Part shown: positions 1 through 6,957 of the stretch, piece by piece
Layout of the letters: each line of letters begins with the position of its first letter
Numbering within the stretch: the stretch's first letter is position 1
Assembly: GCA_001304035.1 (NCBI GenBank)
Contig: LJUD01000035.1
Location: forward strand, 1-13,655
Source: a bacterium SM23_31
GTDB lineage: Bacteria; SM23-31
Direction of reading: 5' to 3'
Length of the DNA: 13,655 nucleotides
Program-made: the position numbers and the translations under genes
The notes under the pieces: model-generated
Databases searched by the model: none
Seen by the model: the letters and a program-made list of their open reading frames with translations, nothing else
What the model was told of the DNA's origin: nothing

Positions 1-484
1 TATAGACCTTACCGTCGGGCATTATCATAAGAAAAAAACTTGAAACCACACTCGAGCCTTCTGCTAAGCCGATTATTTGAATTGCTGCACGGATAACATC
101 GCTCGTGGCATGAGCTGCTCCTGCCACGCTGCCGTCGGTTTGTCCTTTACGAACCGTCATAGCCCCAAAAAATAGGGGATCGGTAATAGTATTTCGTGCG
201 GTCTCCTGTGATATTCCTTTGTGTTTCCGCAGGGTATAATATTCCTGGGCGAAATCTTCGATATCCTCCGAGTTATCCGGATCAATTATCGTAATTCCGG
301 AAAGATCGACGCCGTTCTGCTTCGCAAGGTTACTTACCGGATCAGGGTTGCCAAGTATAATCGGTGTTACTATTTTTTCGTTATGTAAAACCTCCGCTGC
401 CCTGAGCGTGCGAGGTTCGTCACCTTCCGGAAAGACAATACGCTTGTCAAGCCATTTGGCTTTTTTAATTATCTGTTCAATCAT
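1..484 (-). CDS. pta: Phosphate acetyltransferase (phosphotransacetylase), N-terminal 161 residues; truncated by the window edge
   Basis: This enzyme interconverts acetyl-CoA plus phosphate with acetyl-phosphate plus CoA in the cytosol, usually paired with acetate kinase. Translating the minus strand from the ATG at 484 gives MIEQIIKKAKWLDKRIVFPE followed by the typical GDEPRTLRAAEVL region. Further on are DPLFFGAMTVRKGQTDGSVA and the segment AAHATSDVIRAAIQIIG, then SSFFLMIMPDG. The FGAM...GxxDGxVAGA...T.DVxRAAxQIIG pattern is diagnostic of the short, single-domain PTA/PTB family, and no N-terminal DRTGG or P-loop extension is present. The reading frame is open to base 1, so roughly the C-terminal half lies outside the window. 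An AGAAAGG ribosome binding site lies about 7 bases before the ATG. It begins 18 bp after the coaD stop, so it is probably the distal gene of the same operon. CoA synthesis and a CoA-dependent enzyme thus sit side by side. Family assignment is secure; use in acetate formation versus assimilation cannot be told. Confidence 0.93.
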   Translation of the reverse strand, partial: MIEQIIKKAKWLDKRIVFPEGDEPRTLRAAEVLHNEKIVTPIILGNPDPVSNLAKQNGVDLSGITIIDPDNSEDIEDFAQEYYTLRKHKGISQETARNTITDPLFFGAMTVRKGQTDGSVAGAAHATSDVIRAAIQIIGLAEGSSVVSSFFLMIMPDGKVY

Positions 485-502
485 ACAAACCTTTCTAAAT
501 TT

Positions 503-997
503 CTATTTGCCGAACTTACGGCACAATTGCTCTGCCACTAAAGGCGAAACAAAATTACTTACATCACCCCCCAATTGGACGATTTCACGTACAATTGATG
601 AATCTAAATAGGTGTGTTTTTCATTGGGCATAAGAAAAACTGTTACAATTTCTTCCCGCAGGCGGCGGTTCATCAGCGCCATCTGGAACTCATATTCAAA
701 ATCGGACACTGCACGCAAGCCGCGAATAATTGCACATGCATTTTTACGAACCGCATAATCCACAAGAAGCCCGAAAAAGTCATCCACCTCTGTTTTTTCT
801 TCATATTCTTTTTTTAATTCTTTTATCGATTCTTTTATTTGATATAACCTTTCTTCCACAGTAAAAAGAGGATTTTTGGATATATTCCTCGCTACTGCCA
901 CAATTATCCTGTCAAAGATTGAAGCGGCACGTTCAATGACGTCGAGATGTCCATAGGTTATCGGGTCAAATGACCCGGGATAGATCGCAATTTTCAC
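503..997 (-). CDS. coaD: Phosphopantetheine adenylyltransferase
   Basis: CoaD transfers AMP from ATP to 4'-phosphopantetheine, giving dephospho-CoA, the penultimate step of CoA synthesis. The 164-residue product has the family's usual length. The nucleotidyltransferase signature is at the N-terminus: MKIAIYPGSFDPITYGHLDV, with the TxGH motif at residues 14-17. RGLRAVSDFEYEFQMALMNR in the middle is the substrate-binding region. Near the C-terminus SSIVREIVQLGGDVSNFVSP replaces the usual ISSTxVR...GxDVxxxVP segment. The start codon is GTG at 997, supported by an AAGGTG ribosome binding site inside the end of rsmD. The GTGA overlap with the rsmD stop indicates translational coupling. rsmD-coaD is a widely conserved gene pair. 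No oddities; identification is secure. Confidence 0.97.
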   Translation of the reverse strand: MKIAIYPGSFDPITYGHLDVIERAASIFDRIIVAVARNISKNPLFTVEERLYQIKESIKELKKEYEEKTEVDDFFGLLVDYAVRKNACAIIRGLRAVSDFEYEFQMALMNRRLREEIVTVFLMPNEKHTYLDSSIVREIVQLGGDVSNFVSPLVAEQLCRKFGK

Positions 998-1545
998 AAT
1001 TCACCTTTTTTAAAAATTGTTACCTGTGTTTCACCGAACGTTTTTTCCCGCAGCACAGATATGAATGTATCAGGTATATTAATACGGCTGTGCTGTCCAT
1101 GTTCAAGAACAAAAAACCCCCCGTCCAAAAGAAGTCTGGTATGCGAAATAGCTTTGAGAAGCTGTGAAAAACGATCGTAATTATAAGGTGGATCTGCGTT
1201 TATTATGTGGAAACTGAATTTAGTAGAATGACGGCGGCGCAGGAAATGCACCACCTCTTCATTAATAATTTTTGTATTCGCAACCTGATTAACATTACGG
1301 AGGTTCTTTCGAATTAATACACATGTAGCGTTGTCTACAAATACTGCGAACTTACTGCCGCGGCTAATCGCTTCAATGCCCATGATTCCGGTTCCGGCAA
1401 ATAAATCCAAAAACCGCGAGCCCGGAATGTAAGGTTCTAAAATTTGAAAAATCCATTCTCTGATTTTTCCTGTTGTTGGGCGAACAGCGGTATCAGAACT
1501 CACCTTTATCGGAGTTCCTTTATATCGCCCGGCATTTACTTTCAT
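994..1545 (-). CDS. rsmD: 16S rRNA (guanine(966)-N2)-methyltransferase RsmD
   Basis: RsmD methylates the exocyclic N2 of G966 in 16S rRNA using S-adenosylmethionine, acting on assembled 30S particles. The 183-residue protein has the family's normal length. The N-terminus MKVNAGRYKGTPIKVSSDTA corresponds to the usual RI..G..kGr.l. start, followed by VRPTTGKIREWIFQIL. SAM motif I is DLFAGTGIMGIEAISRG at about residues 47-63, and the catalytic amino-methyltransferase motif DPPY sits in INADPPYNYD. The ATG at 1545 follows the preceding stop codon by 7 bp; I see no convincing Shine-Dalgarno, so it is probably translated by coupling. It overlaps coaD at its 3' end. The unusual point is its position directly behind a pilus-like assembly module. 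Confidence 0.96.
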   Translation of the reverse strand: MKVNAGRYKGTPIKVSSDTAVRPTTGKIREWIFQILEPYIPGSRFLDLFAGTGIMGIEAISRGSKFAVFVDNATCVLIRKNLRNVNQVANTKIINEEVVHFLRRRHSTKFSFHIINADPPYNYDRFSQLLKAISHTRLLLDGGFFVLEHGQHSRINIPDTFISVLREKTFGETQVTIFKKGEL

Positions 1546-1552
1546 GTTCGGT

Positions 1553-2479
1553 TTACATTATTATCTCGAAATTAAAATTAAGTTCCGATACCTCATTACT
1601 TTTACTGCGGTTCTTACTAAGACCGGAAATTTTGGTTATATTTATCGATAGCCCTTTTTCCTTGATGTCATTCAGAAATTGCAGAATATTAGCTTCTGTT
1701 CCTGAAAATTTTATCCAAACGGGGATAAACATTAAATTTCCCCGTTCAGTTGGGGCTGCTTCGGTCTGTTCTTTTATCGTTAATTTGTACTGTTTTGATA
1801 ATGAATTAATTGCATTACGATTTGCTTCGGGAGTCGCATATTCCTTTGACGGCGTAACTTCGGGCAGTTCTGCATCGGGTTTTTGTGCGCTCGAAAAGGC
1901 TTGTAATAATCTATCTTTTGGTATAAAATTAAAACTGTACACAGGGAGCCCACGCCTGACAGCGGTCTCTGTATCGAACATTTGTGTATCATTTTCTGTT
2001 TCTATTTCTGAAATGATACTGTTCCGGCGCACGGATAAAATATTATAATTTACATTTGGCGGCAATGAACGTACAAAGGCAGTATACATATTTATATGCT
2101 CGATACTGCGTTTGTAGTTCCATGTAACAGGTGTAACCGGTTCAGATACGGACACGGGTTCCGGCACGCGTACAGGTTCGGGTTCAGCCTGTACCGGTTG
2201 TTGGGGACCTATTTCCTGTTCGGTTACCGTTTGTTGTTCTTCAGTCGTCCATAAAGTATCCCACATGTTTTTGCTGTAATTTATAATATCTTCTCTGTAA
2301 CGCAAAAAAGATATCACTATGACAAGTGCGATAATTAACAGAAAAATAAATTGTAGACTGATGGTCTTTCCGGGCTGGAGAGGAACTTCCTCTTTTATGG
2401 GAGTAGCGGGTGCGCTCTCTTTTGGTGTTATCTCAGGTATTGTTTTCTGCCCTTTACCGAGCAGGTTGATATCTATCAT
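1553..2479 (-). CDS. PilN/PilO-like inner-membrane assembly protein of a type IV pilus or type II secretion-like system
   Basis: Probable bitopic inner-membrane protein of a pilus/T2SS-like platform. The first residues are MIDINLL, the short cytoplasmic motif by which PilN docks into PilM. A low-complexity linker rich in P, E, K and T follows, then one membrane helix at about residues 41-59 (SLQFIFLLIIALVIVISFLR). A periplasmic stretch with a Pro/Glu/Val-rich segment at about 90-117 comes next. The C-terminal ~60 residues (from IPVWIKFSGTEANILQFLND onward) resemble the ferredoxin-like end of PilO/GspM proteins, where a G-x-Y/T-x-x-I-x-x-F-L pattern is common. At 308 residues it is longer than a typical PilN (~180-200), which suggests that PilN docking and PilO-like periplasmic roles are combined here. 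This is read from motifs, not from a search. It lies 39 bp after the PilM-like gene and 7 bp before rsmD. It could alternatively be a divergent GspL/GspM type protein. Confidence 0.66.
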   Translation of the reverse strand: MIDINLLGKGQKTIPEITPKESAPATPIKEEVPLQPGKTISLQFIFLLIIALVIVISFLRYREDIINYSKNMWDTLWTTEEQQTVTEQEIGPQQPVQAEPEPVRVPEPVSVSEPVTPVTWNYKRSIEHINMYTAFVRSLPPNVNYNILSVRRNSIISEIETENDTQMFDTETAVRRGLPVYSFNFIPKDRLLQAFSSAQKPDAELPEVTPSKEYATPEANRNAINSLSKQYKLTIKEQTEAAPTERGNLMFIPVWIKFSGTEANILQFLNDIKEKGLSINITKISGLSKNRSKSNEVSELNFNFEIIM

Positions 2480-2518
2480 AGTTTTAATAAGGTGAAATTA
2501 ATCTGCGAATGAATGTGT

Positions 2519-3466
2519 TCAATTTACAGTTAGTCCAAGAGCCTCAACATATTCTGAATTATCGGCTAATTGGTTTACTTTATTCTGAAGACTTTTATCA
2601 AATCTGACCAATTCGAATGGATTAAACATATATAATTCCTGGTCTGCCGCTTCGATAAATTGTGTAACGCTGTATTTTGTATTCGTTCTATATAAAAAAA
2701 CACGGTCAAATTGATTCTTGTCCGCGCTGAGTTCATAATCGTTGAATAATGTTTTGAGATTTATAGTAATGAGTTCGAGTACGGAATTGATAAAGTCATT
2801 TTGCACCGAATCATCTAAAAACAAATAGTGATATCCAAGAAAAGAGCTGCCTTGCAGTAATGTAAAGACGAGTTTCTGTTCACCAATCTCCACCAGTGCA
2901 ATATTTTCATTCGGATAAGGTTTGTAATTTACTTCAAAAGTATTAACTGCCGAAATCAAATCTATCGTAACAACCTGCAAATCAATGCCGGCATGCCGGC
3001 TCATCTCCCGGAAGAATTCGAGCACTTTTTTTCGAGTACCAACGAGCAGTAACTCTGAGGAAGATTTGCCTATTTTATAATAGTCATAGGCATATTCAGC
3101 AACGTTATCGTCTATATATTGTTGCAGTTCCCAGCTCAGGTGAGTCGATAATTCTTTTTCTGAAAGTTCCCTGCTGTATGGGATTTTAATTACGTTTCCT
3201 AAACTAAGGTCTAAGGAGATAGATGCATTTTTTGTTGTAATGTTATTATGTATAAGAAGATTTTTCAACTCCGAGCCGATTATTTTCGCACCGGATTCCT
3301 GTGTTAACATGTCGACACTGAACGGTATGTCCGGTGTAACATTCAGCAGTGCGGTGACTTTAAAGTTTTTAACTGTCTCTTCTGCCGTCTTTAGAGTCTC
3401 AACCAGAAACAAATCTTCACTGCCGAAACTTACGCCGAGTCGCCGGCTTTTTGTGATTTTTGCCAT
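2519..3466 (-). CDS. PilM-like actin-fold protein, degenerate nucleotide site
   Basis: This 315-residue cytosolic protein has no signal peptide or membrane helix and reads as a divergent PilM/GspL-cytoplasmic-domain relative, an actin/FtsA-like fold that binds PilN at the inner face of the membrane. The N-terminal strand RLGVSFGSEDLFLVETLK corresponds to the phosphate-1 loop (normally G-I-D-I-G-x-x-x-[IV]-K), and NIALVEIGEQKLVFTLLQ corresponds to phosphate-2 (normally xxDIGxxxT). Both normally conserved aspartates are missing here (VSFG and VEIG), so ATP binding or hydrolysis may be lost. Between them, IKIPYSRELSEKELSTHLSW and YAYDYYKI match the PilM region that reads lP...e.el...i.wE...yip....v..dy. 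Its immediate neighbour encodes a protein starting MIDINLL, which strongly supports the PilM assignment. It starts 3 bp after the upstream gene's stop, a tight coupling. Confidence 0.68.
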   Translation of the reverse strand: MAKITKSRRLGVSFGSEDLFLVETLKTAEETVKNFKVTALLNVTPDIPFSVDMLTQESGAKIIGSELKNLLIHNNITTKNASISLDLSLGNVIKIPYSRELSEKELSTHLSWELQQYIDDNVAEYAYDYYKIGKSSSELLLVGTRKKVLEFFREMSRHAGIDLQVVTIDLISAVNTFEVNYKPYPNENIALVEIGEQKLVFTLLQGSSFLGYHYLFLDDSVQNDFINSVLELITINLKTLFNDYELSADKNQFDRVFLYRTNTKYSVTQFIEAADQELYMFNPFELVRFDKSLQNKVNQLADNSEYVEALGLTVN

Positions 3467-3469
3467 GTA

Positions 3470-4192
3470 TTATTTCCAGGAAACCTCGTTCCCCTGGTCT
3501 ATCCAACCGTGATTTTTAAACATTTTTTTAAAAAACTTATGAATTTTAATCTCCCTCTCTTCAACCGGGCACTCTATTCTATATTTGTTAGGATCGTCAG
3601 GGGAAACGGAGATTATGTAATACTCTCCCGTTGAGGGACATCTAAAAATTGAGTCTATATAAGTAAAGAAAATATTATAAGACTTCAACGTTGTATCAAC
3701 GAACGTTGAATCAATAAATATAGTTGAATCAACGGCAATAGTCGTATCGATGGTAACAGTTGTATCGATGGTAACAGTTGAATCAACGGTAATAGTTGTA
3801 TCATAGACAAAAAATGATGTATCGGTATAAATCGGAGTTATCGTATAGGGTAAATGATAATAAGGACGCATCGGTTTGTTTGCCTTGGTTCTATCGACTG
3901 AGTCGGTAAGACTGAGAATTTGTAGCAAAGAATCTACTTTATGAGCGAAAACCTGGTTCGTATCCGCAAAGGCTTCTATTTTCTGAACGCTGTCTGCAAA
4001 TGCTGCGTTAAAAGAAAAATATTGAATCTGTGCGGTATACAACGAATGGAGTCGAAAGCGGCATTCATCTTCTTCATTCTGTTCTTCATTCCAGAGTTTC
4101 TTCGGCAGATAAATAGAATAAGCAAGTACACAAGCAAGAACTACGATTATCAGCTTTAAAATGATCGATCCCTTAATCTTCGGATAAGCCAT
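3470..4192 (-). CDS. Membrane-anchored pseudopilin-like protein with a six-residue Asp/Thr repeat
   Basis: I do not recognise a named family. The 240-residue protein has a short basic N-terminus (MAYPKIKGS), one membrane helix at about 10-29 (IILKLIIVVLACVLAYSIYL) and the rest probably periplasmic. After the helix, LPKKLWNEEQNEEDECRFRL then YTAQIQYFSFNA resembles the long N-terminal helix of pseudopilin-type subunits. The end, FRCPSTGEYYIISVSP...YRIECP, has a paired CP...CP arrangement often seen where pseudopilins present a small C-terminal sheet. No prepilin peptidase G/FTLxE motif is present, so processing like a true pilin is not predicted. Residues 131-168 are six tandem units of D-[TS]-T-x-x-[IV]. 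A GGAGAGG ribosome binding site sits 4 bases before the ATG. It is the first gene of the leftward operon and directly precedes the PilM-like gene, so a role in the same envelope machine is likely. Confidence 0.6.
   Translation of the reverse strand: MAYPKIKGSIILKLIIVVLACVLAYSIYLPKKLWNEEQNEEDECRFRLHSLYTAQIQYFSFNAAFADSVQKIEAFADTNQVFAHKVDSLLQILSLTDSVDRTKANKPMRPYYHLPYTITPIYTDTSFFVYDTTITVDSTVTIDTTVTIDTTIAVDSTIFIDSTFVDTTLKSYNIFFTYIDSIFRCPSTGEYYIISVSPDDPNKYRIECPVEEREIKIHKFFKKMFKNHGWIDQGNEVSWK
3689..3802 (-). repeat. 18-bp tandem repeat encoding D-[TS]-T-x-x-[IV] hexapeptides
   Basis: Codons 131-168 of the pseudopilin-like gene read DTTITV, DSTVTI, DTTVTI, DTTIAV, DSTIFI, DSTFV, DTT. At DNA level the unit is about 18 bp (GTTGTATCGATGGTAACA on the plus strand), and two neighbouring units are virtually identical. 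The outer units are diverged, which suggests an older array with recent slippage in the centre. Alternating Thr/Ser/Val/Ile would favour an extended beta structure, perhaps a stalk or spacer between the helix and the C-terminal CP...CP domain. Confidence 0.85.
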
Positions 4193-4334
4193 TATACCTC
4201 TCCATTATCAATAACAAATGTAACATGAGTATTTAACCAGAAGCAATAGTAGATGTTTTAATACGTTACTATTCGCGTCTTTAATAATTGTCCATTGCAG
4301 TAGTTTTAAAATAGTCCTGATAACAAATGTTTTT

Positions 4335-4355
4335 TATATCTTAAAATAAGATATA
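4335..4355. promoter_or_regulatory. Perfect AT-rich palindrome, operator-like
   Basis: TATATCTTA, then AAA, then TAAGATATA: two 9-bp arms with a 3-base centre. It lies between the two divergent genes, just downstream of the minus-strand -10-like site. That position fits an operator, but AT-rich DNA yields such palindromes by chance more often than GC-rich DNA. Confidence 0.35.
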
Positions 4356-4377
4356 ATAAAATTTATTAAAGTCTAAC

Positions 4378-4406
4378 AAATTAGTTACTAAAAATTAAAA
4401 AGTCAA
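4378..4406 (-). promoter_or_regulatory. Candidate sigma-70-type promoter of the leftward pilus-like operon
   Basis: On the minus strand TTGACT (4401-4406) is followed after 17 bases by TAATTT (4378-4383). The -35 is good and the -10 is weak. Transcription would start about 180 bases before the 4192 start codon and run through the palindrome at 4335-4355. Confidence 0.3.
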
Positions 4407-4451
4407 GCACGTTTTTTCATATTTAAATCCCGATAAAAATATTGGATTTTA

Positions 4452-4479
4452 TTGCAAAATCTTTTTACATTAATATAAT
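4452..4479 (+). promoter_or_regulatory. Candidate promoter of corA
   Basis: TTGCAA (4452-4457), a 16-base gap, then a consensus TATAAT (4474-4479). This would give a leader of about 195 bases before corA. A second, weaker -10-like TATAAC lies at 4649-4654 with no good -35. In DNA this AT-rich the match may be accidental. Confidence 0.3.
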
Positions 4480-4679
4480 GTTTGGTATATCTATTTTCAT
4501 TGATTAATTTTAACAATAAGATAAAAAGCATTGATTTAAACAGGCTTCTTTCATCCGGCGCAATAATACAATAAGAAAACATCTGTATTATTTTTCGTTG
4601 TTCTTTTTTCCGTGACCTTTAACATTACTGCCGGTTTTTCATTTAATCTATAACTCCAAATTTAACAAAAGGAGGCAAC

Positions 4680-5747
4680 ATGGTACTCAAACTCATAAAA
4701 AAACATTCCAAAAAAATCGGTCTGCCTCCCGGATCGATGGTTTTTGTGGGGGAAAAAAAGGCTGAAACTACAAAAAAATCACTTATTGATTATGACCAGG
4801 AACATTGCGATGTTCGCGAGTTGCAATCGATCGAAGAAGCTTTCCCATTCAAGGACACACCAACGGTTACATGGCTTAATATTTGTGGTCTGCACGATAC
4901 AAGTACTTTAGAAAAAATCAGCAGGCATTTCGATATTCATCAACTGGTTATGGAAGATATCGTCAATACGGATCATCGCCCCAAAATCGAAGTATTTGAT
5001 AATTATGTATTCAGCATAATAAAAATGATCGCGTATGATAATGAGAAAGATGAACTGAAAATTGACCAACTAAGCCTGATTTTGGGGGAAAACTTTGTTA
5101 TCACATTTCAAGAATATGAAGATGATATATTTGATCCTCTCCGAAAACGAATAAAAAACAGCATCGGACGCATTCGCACAAGAGGTCCCGACTACTTATT
5201 TTATGCTCTGTTGGATATTACGACAGATTATTATTTCTCGATACTGGAAACTCTCAACATCAAAATTGAGTATGTCGATGACAATGTTGTAGAAAATCCG
5301 GATCCCTCCCTGGTTGGATCAATTCAAAAAATAAAAAGAGAAATTCTATTTTTGCGTAAATCCATCTGGCCCCTCCGCGAGATGGTAAATACTCTAATCA
5401 GGGAAGAACATCATCTTATTAAAGAATCAAATTTACCATATTTTACCGACCTCCATGATCATACCATTCAGGTGGTTGAAACTTTGGATATCTTCAGGGA
5501 TATGGTTATTGGTATTCTTGATTTATATAATTCAAGCATCAGCAACAGGATGAACGAAGTCATGAAAGTATTAACCATAATTGCCACGATATTTATTCCT
5601 TTAACACTGATTGTGGGCATCTATGGAATGAATTTTGAGTATATGCCGGAGTTAAAAATGCGTTGGGCCTATCCTGTTCTTTGGAGCATAATGATATGTA
5701 TCTTTATAGGTATGCTCTTTTATTTCCGCCGGAAAAAGTGGCTTTAG
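4680..5747 (+). CDS. corA: Magnesium/cobalt transport protein CorA
   Basis: CorA is a homopentameric inner-membrane channel for Mg2+ (also Co2+ and Ni2+). The 355-residue protein is of normal length. The large cytoplasmic alpha/beta and helical funnel domain occupies residues 1 to about 290, with the family segment TVTWLNICGLHDTSTLEKIS and the following FDIHQLVMEDI...RPKIE near residues 60-105. Two C-terminal membrane helices lie at about 294-314 and 331-348. Between them is the diagnostic YGMNF at 315-319 and MPEL just after; the GMN motif is the selectivity signature. The C-terminus ends in the usual basic RRKKWL. The ATG at 4680 has a textbook AAAGGAGG ribosome binding site (4668-4675). 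It is the first gene of a plus-strand group that also holds a potassium-channel-like gene. Identification is secure. Confidence 0.97.
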   Translation: MVLKLIKKHSKKIGLPPGSMVFVGEKKAETTKKSLIDYDQEHCDVRELQSIEEAFPFKDTPTVTWLNICGLHDTSTLEKISRHFDIHQLVMEDIVNTDHRPKIEVFDNYVFSIIKMIAYDNEKDELKIDQLSLILGENFVITFQEYEDDIFDPLRKRIKNSIGRIRTRGPDYLFYALLDITTDYYFSILETLNIKIEYVDDNVVENPDPSLVGSIQKIKREILFLRKSIWPLREMVNTLIREEHHLIKESNLPYFTDLHDHTIQVVETLDIFRDMVIGILDLYNSSISNRMNEVMKVLTIIATIFIPLTLIVGIYGMNFEYMPELKMRWAYPVLWSIMICIFIGMLFYFRRKKWL

Positions 5748-5775
5748 GATAATAGACTTATTATATATTAATATT

Positions 5776-6084
5776 TTGACAAATGTCGGAAAACAGATTG
5801 TATCGGCTTTTATGGTCCCTGAAAAGCAGGTTTTTAAGCGCGCTGTTCTTGTTGATTTTCTTAAACCGGGAATATTTACAGTCGGATTTGTTACAGGATC
5901 GGTCGTTGATAGAAGAAATAACGAAAAAATGTTGAAAGTATATATTCCGACGCCTCCAAACCCTGCTTCGGGAACAATCGTAATTGTTAGAGAATCCGAT
6001 ACGCGTGATCCGGGCTGGACAATACAGGGAGCAATAAAAGCCGTTATCTCCGGTGGAATAATAGGTCCTGACGAGATTAAGTAA
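5776..6084 (+). pseudogene. DUF502 family protein, C-terminal half only (probable remnant)
   Basis: The 102-codon frame matches the conserved C-terminal half of DUF502 membrane proteins. VFKRAVLVDFLKPGIFTVGF corresponds to the family's aFr.VvLveyPr.GiwsiGFvTg. VYIPTPPNPASGTIVIV corresponds to VfvPTtPNPtSGfl..v, and AIKAVISGGIIGP to the closing al..iiSgGvv.p. Full-length members run to about 200 residues and begin with two membrane helices, which are absent here. Homology starts around NVGKQIVSAF, immediately after the 28-bp gap behind corA. The only available start is TTG at 5776, without a recognisable ribosome binding site. A 5' deletion fusing the remnant to the corA end is the simplest explanation. 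It could still be translated by read-through from corA as a soluble domain. Family call is firm; the pseudogene call is inferred. Confidence 0.72.
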
Positions 6085-6186
6085 ATCGTTTTTAAAAAAT
6101 AATATATCAACGGATTCAAGAATTTACAATTTACTATAAACGAGGTCTTATTTGTTTTAAAAATACCCTTATGAAAAGGAAAAAAT

Positions 6187-6909
6187 ATGAATTTATTTCT
6201 GCTTATTTTTACAGTTATCATATCCTTTATAGTAGTAAGGATAGGTGCCATTGCATTTCATTTGACTGGTATCAATTGGGCTCAAGCAAAGTTTCAATCT
6301 CTTTCCTGTTTTACGGGGACGGGTTTTACGACAAAAGAAGCTGAGTTGATAACCGGAAATCCAAGAAGACGCCGAATAGCTACTGTGCTTATGATTCTGG
6401 GAAATGCGGGACTGGTTACTATGATTGCAGCGTTTGCAAACTCAATAAGACCAGGCTTAATAATGTCCAGGTTTTCTATTCCTTTTTTGCATTCCGTAAT
6501 TCCCTCCGGTTTAATACCGTTCGCTAATTTAATGATAATCATAATTGCGGTATTTGTCATATATAAAATTTTTACCAACGCACGATTTTCAAAAAAATTG
6601 ACGGATATCCTGAGGAAAAAGATTGTAGAAAAGGAGATAGTTAGTCCCACAACTTTTGAAGAACTTTTACTTGCAGCTAACGGATACGGGGTTTCCCAGG
6701 TTGAAATCTATGAAAATTTCCCGCTTCTGGATAAAACTCTCAGGGAATCCGGATTAAGAAAACTTGATATTATGGTTCTTGCCGTGGAAAAGGAAGGAAC
6801 TTTAGTTCCGAATCCTCCCCCGGATACCAAAATCCTACTCGGAGATAAGCTTATTTGCTTTGGAAAACTTATTAACATGAGAAAGGAATTGAAAGTAGCT
6901 CCCGGGTAG
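6187..6909 (+). CDS. Membrane protein with TrkH-like pore loop and C-terminal TrkA-C (RCK_C) domain; probable cation channel
   Basis: This 240-residue protein has a membrane helix at about 1-24, a re-entrant-loop-like segment at 33-55 containing SCFTGTGFTTKEAE, and further helices at about 64-84 and 108-128. A cytosolic TrkA-C/RCK_C domain follows at about 157-230. GYGVSQVEIYENFPLLDKTL and GTLVPNPPPDTKILLGDKL are the family's v.E..v...s.l.GktL and G.vipnP.pdt.l..GD.L segments. The loop resembles the TrkH/KtrB pore hairpin (TTTGL/F). The protein lacks a full Trk repeat, and no RCK_N nucleotide-binding half is seen. A ligand-gated potassium or other monovalent cation channel or regulator is the best guess. 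An AAAAGG site precedes the ATG by about 8 bases. It lies 102 bp behind the DUF502 remnant and close to corA, and a terminator follows. Confidence 0.75.
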   Translation: MNLFLLIFTVIISFIVVRIGAIAFHLTGINWAQAKFQSLSCFTGTGFTTKEAELITGNPRRRRIATVLMILGNAGLVTMIAAFANSIRPGLIMSRFSIPFLHSVIPSGLIPFANLMIIIIAVFVIYKIFTNARFSKKLTDILRKKIVEKEIVSPTTFEELLLAANGYGVSQVEIYENFPLLDKTLRESGLRKLDIMVLAVEKEGTLVPNPPPDTKILLGDKLICFGKLINMRKELKVAPG

Positions 6910-6916
6910 GTGCAAT

Positions 6917-6931
6917 CCCGGTTAAACCGGG
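6917..6931. repeat. Short palindrome CCCGGTTAAACCGGG
   Basis: Six-base arms CCCGGT/ACCGGG around TAA, 8 bases after the channel gene stop. It belongs to the same general style of GC-armed palindromes as those at 8189-8562, and it may add a first hairpin before the terminator at 6939. Confidence 0.6.
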
Positions 6932-6938
6932 CTGTTTG

Positions 6939-6957
6939 AAAGCTTATTGAGCTTTTT
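6939..6957 (+). terminator. Rho-independent-type terminator after the channel gene
   Basis: AAAGCT, loop TATTG, AGCTTT, followed by further T residues. It starts 30 bases after the stop codon of the channel gene. The stem is short and AT-containing, so termination would be moderate; the GC palindrome at 6917-6931 just upstream may contribute. Confidence 0.5.

Larger units (their letters stand above)
4193..4679. other. 487-bp AT-rich divergent intergenic region
   Basis: No coding sequence is supported here. The region separates the leftward pilus-like operon from rightward corA and must hold both promoters. It contains a perfect 9-bp-arm palindrome (4335-4355) and -35/-10-like pairs on both strands, listed separately. 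I saw no riboswitch fold that I could name, although a roughly 200-base leader before a Mg2+ channel gene would leave room for one. Confidence 0.6.
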
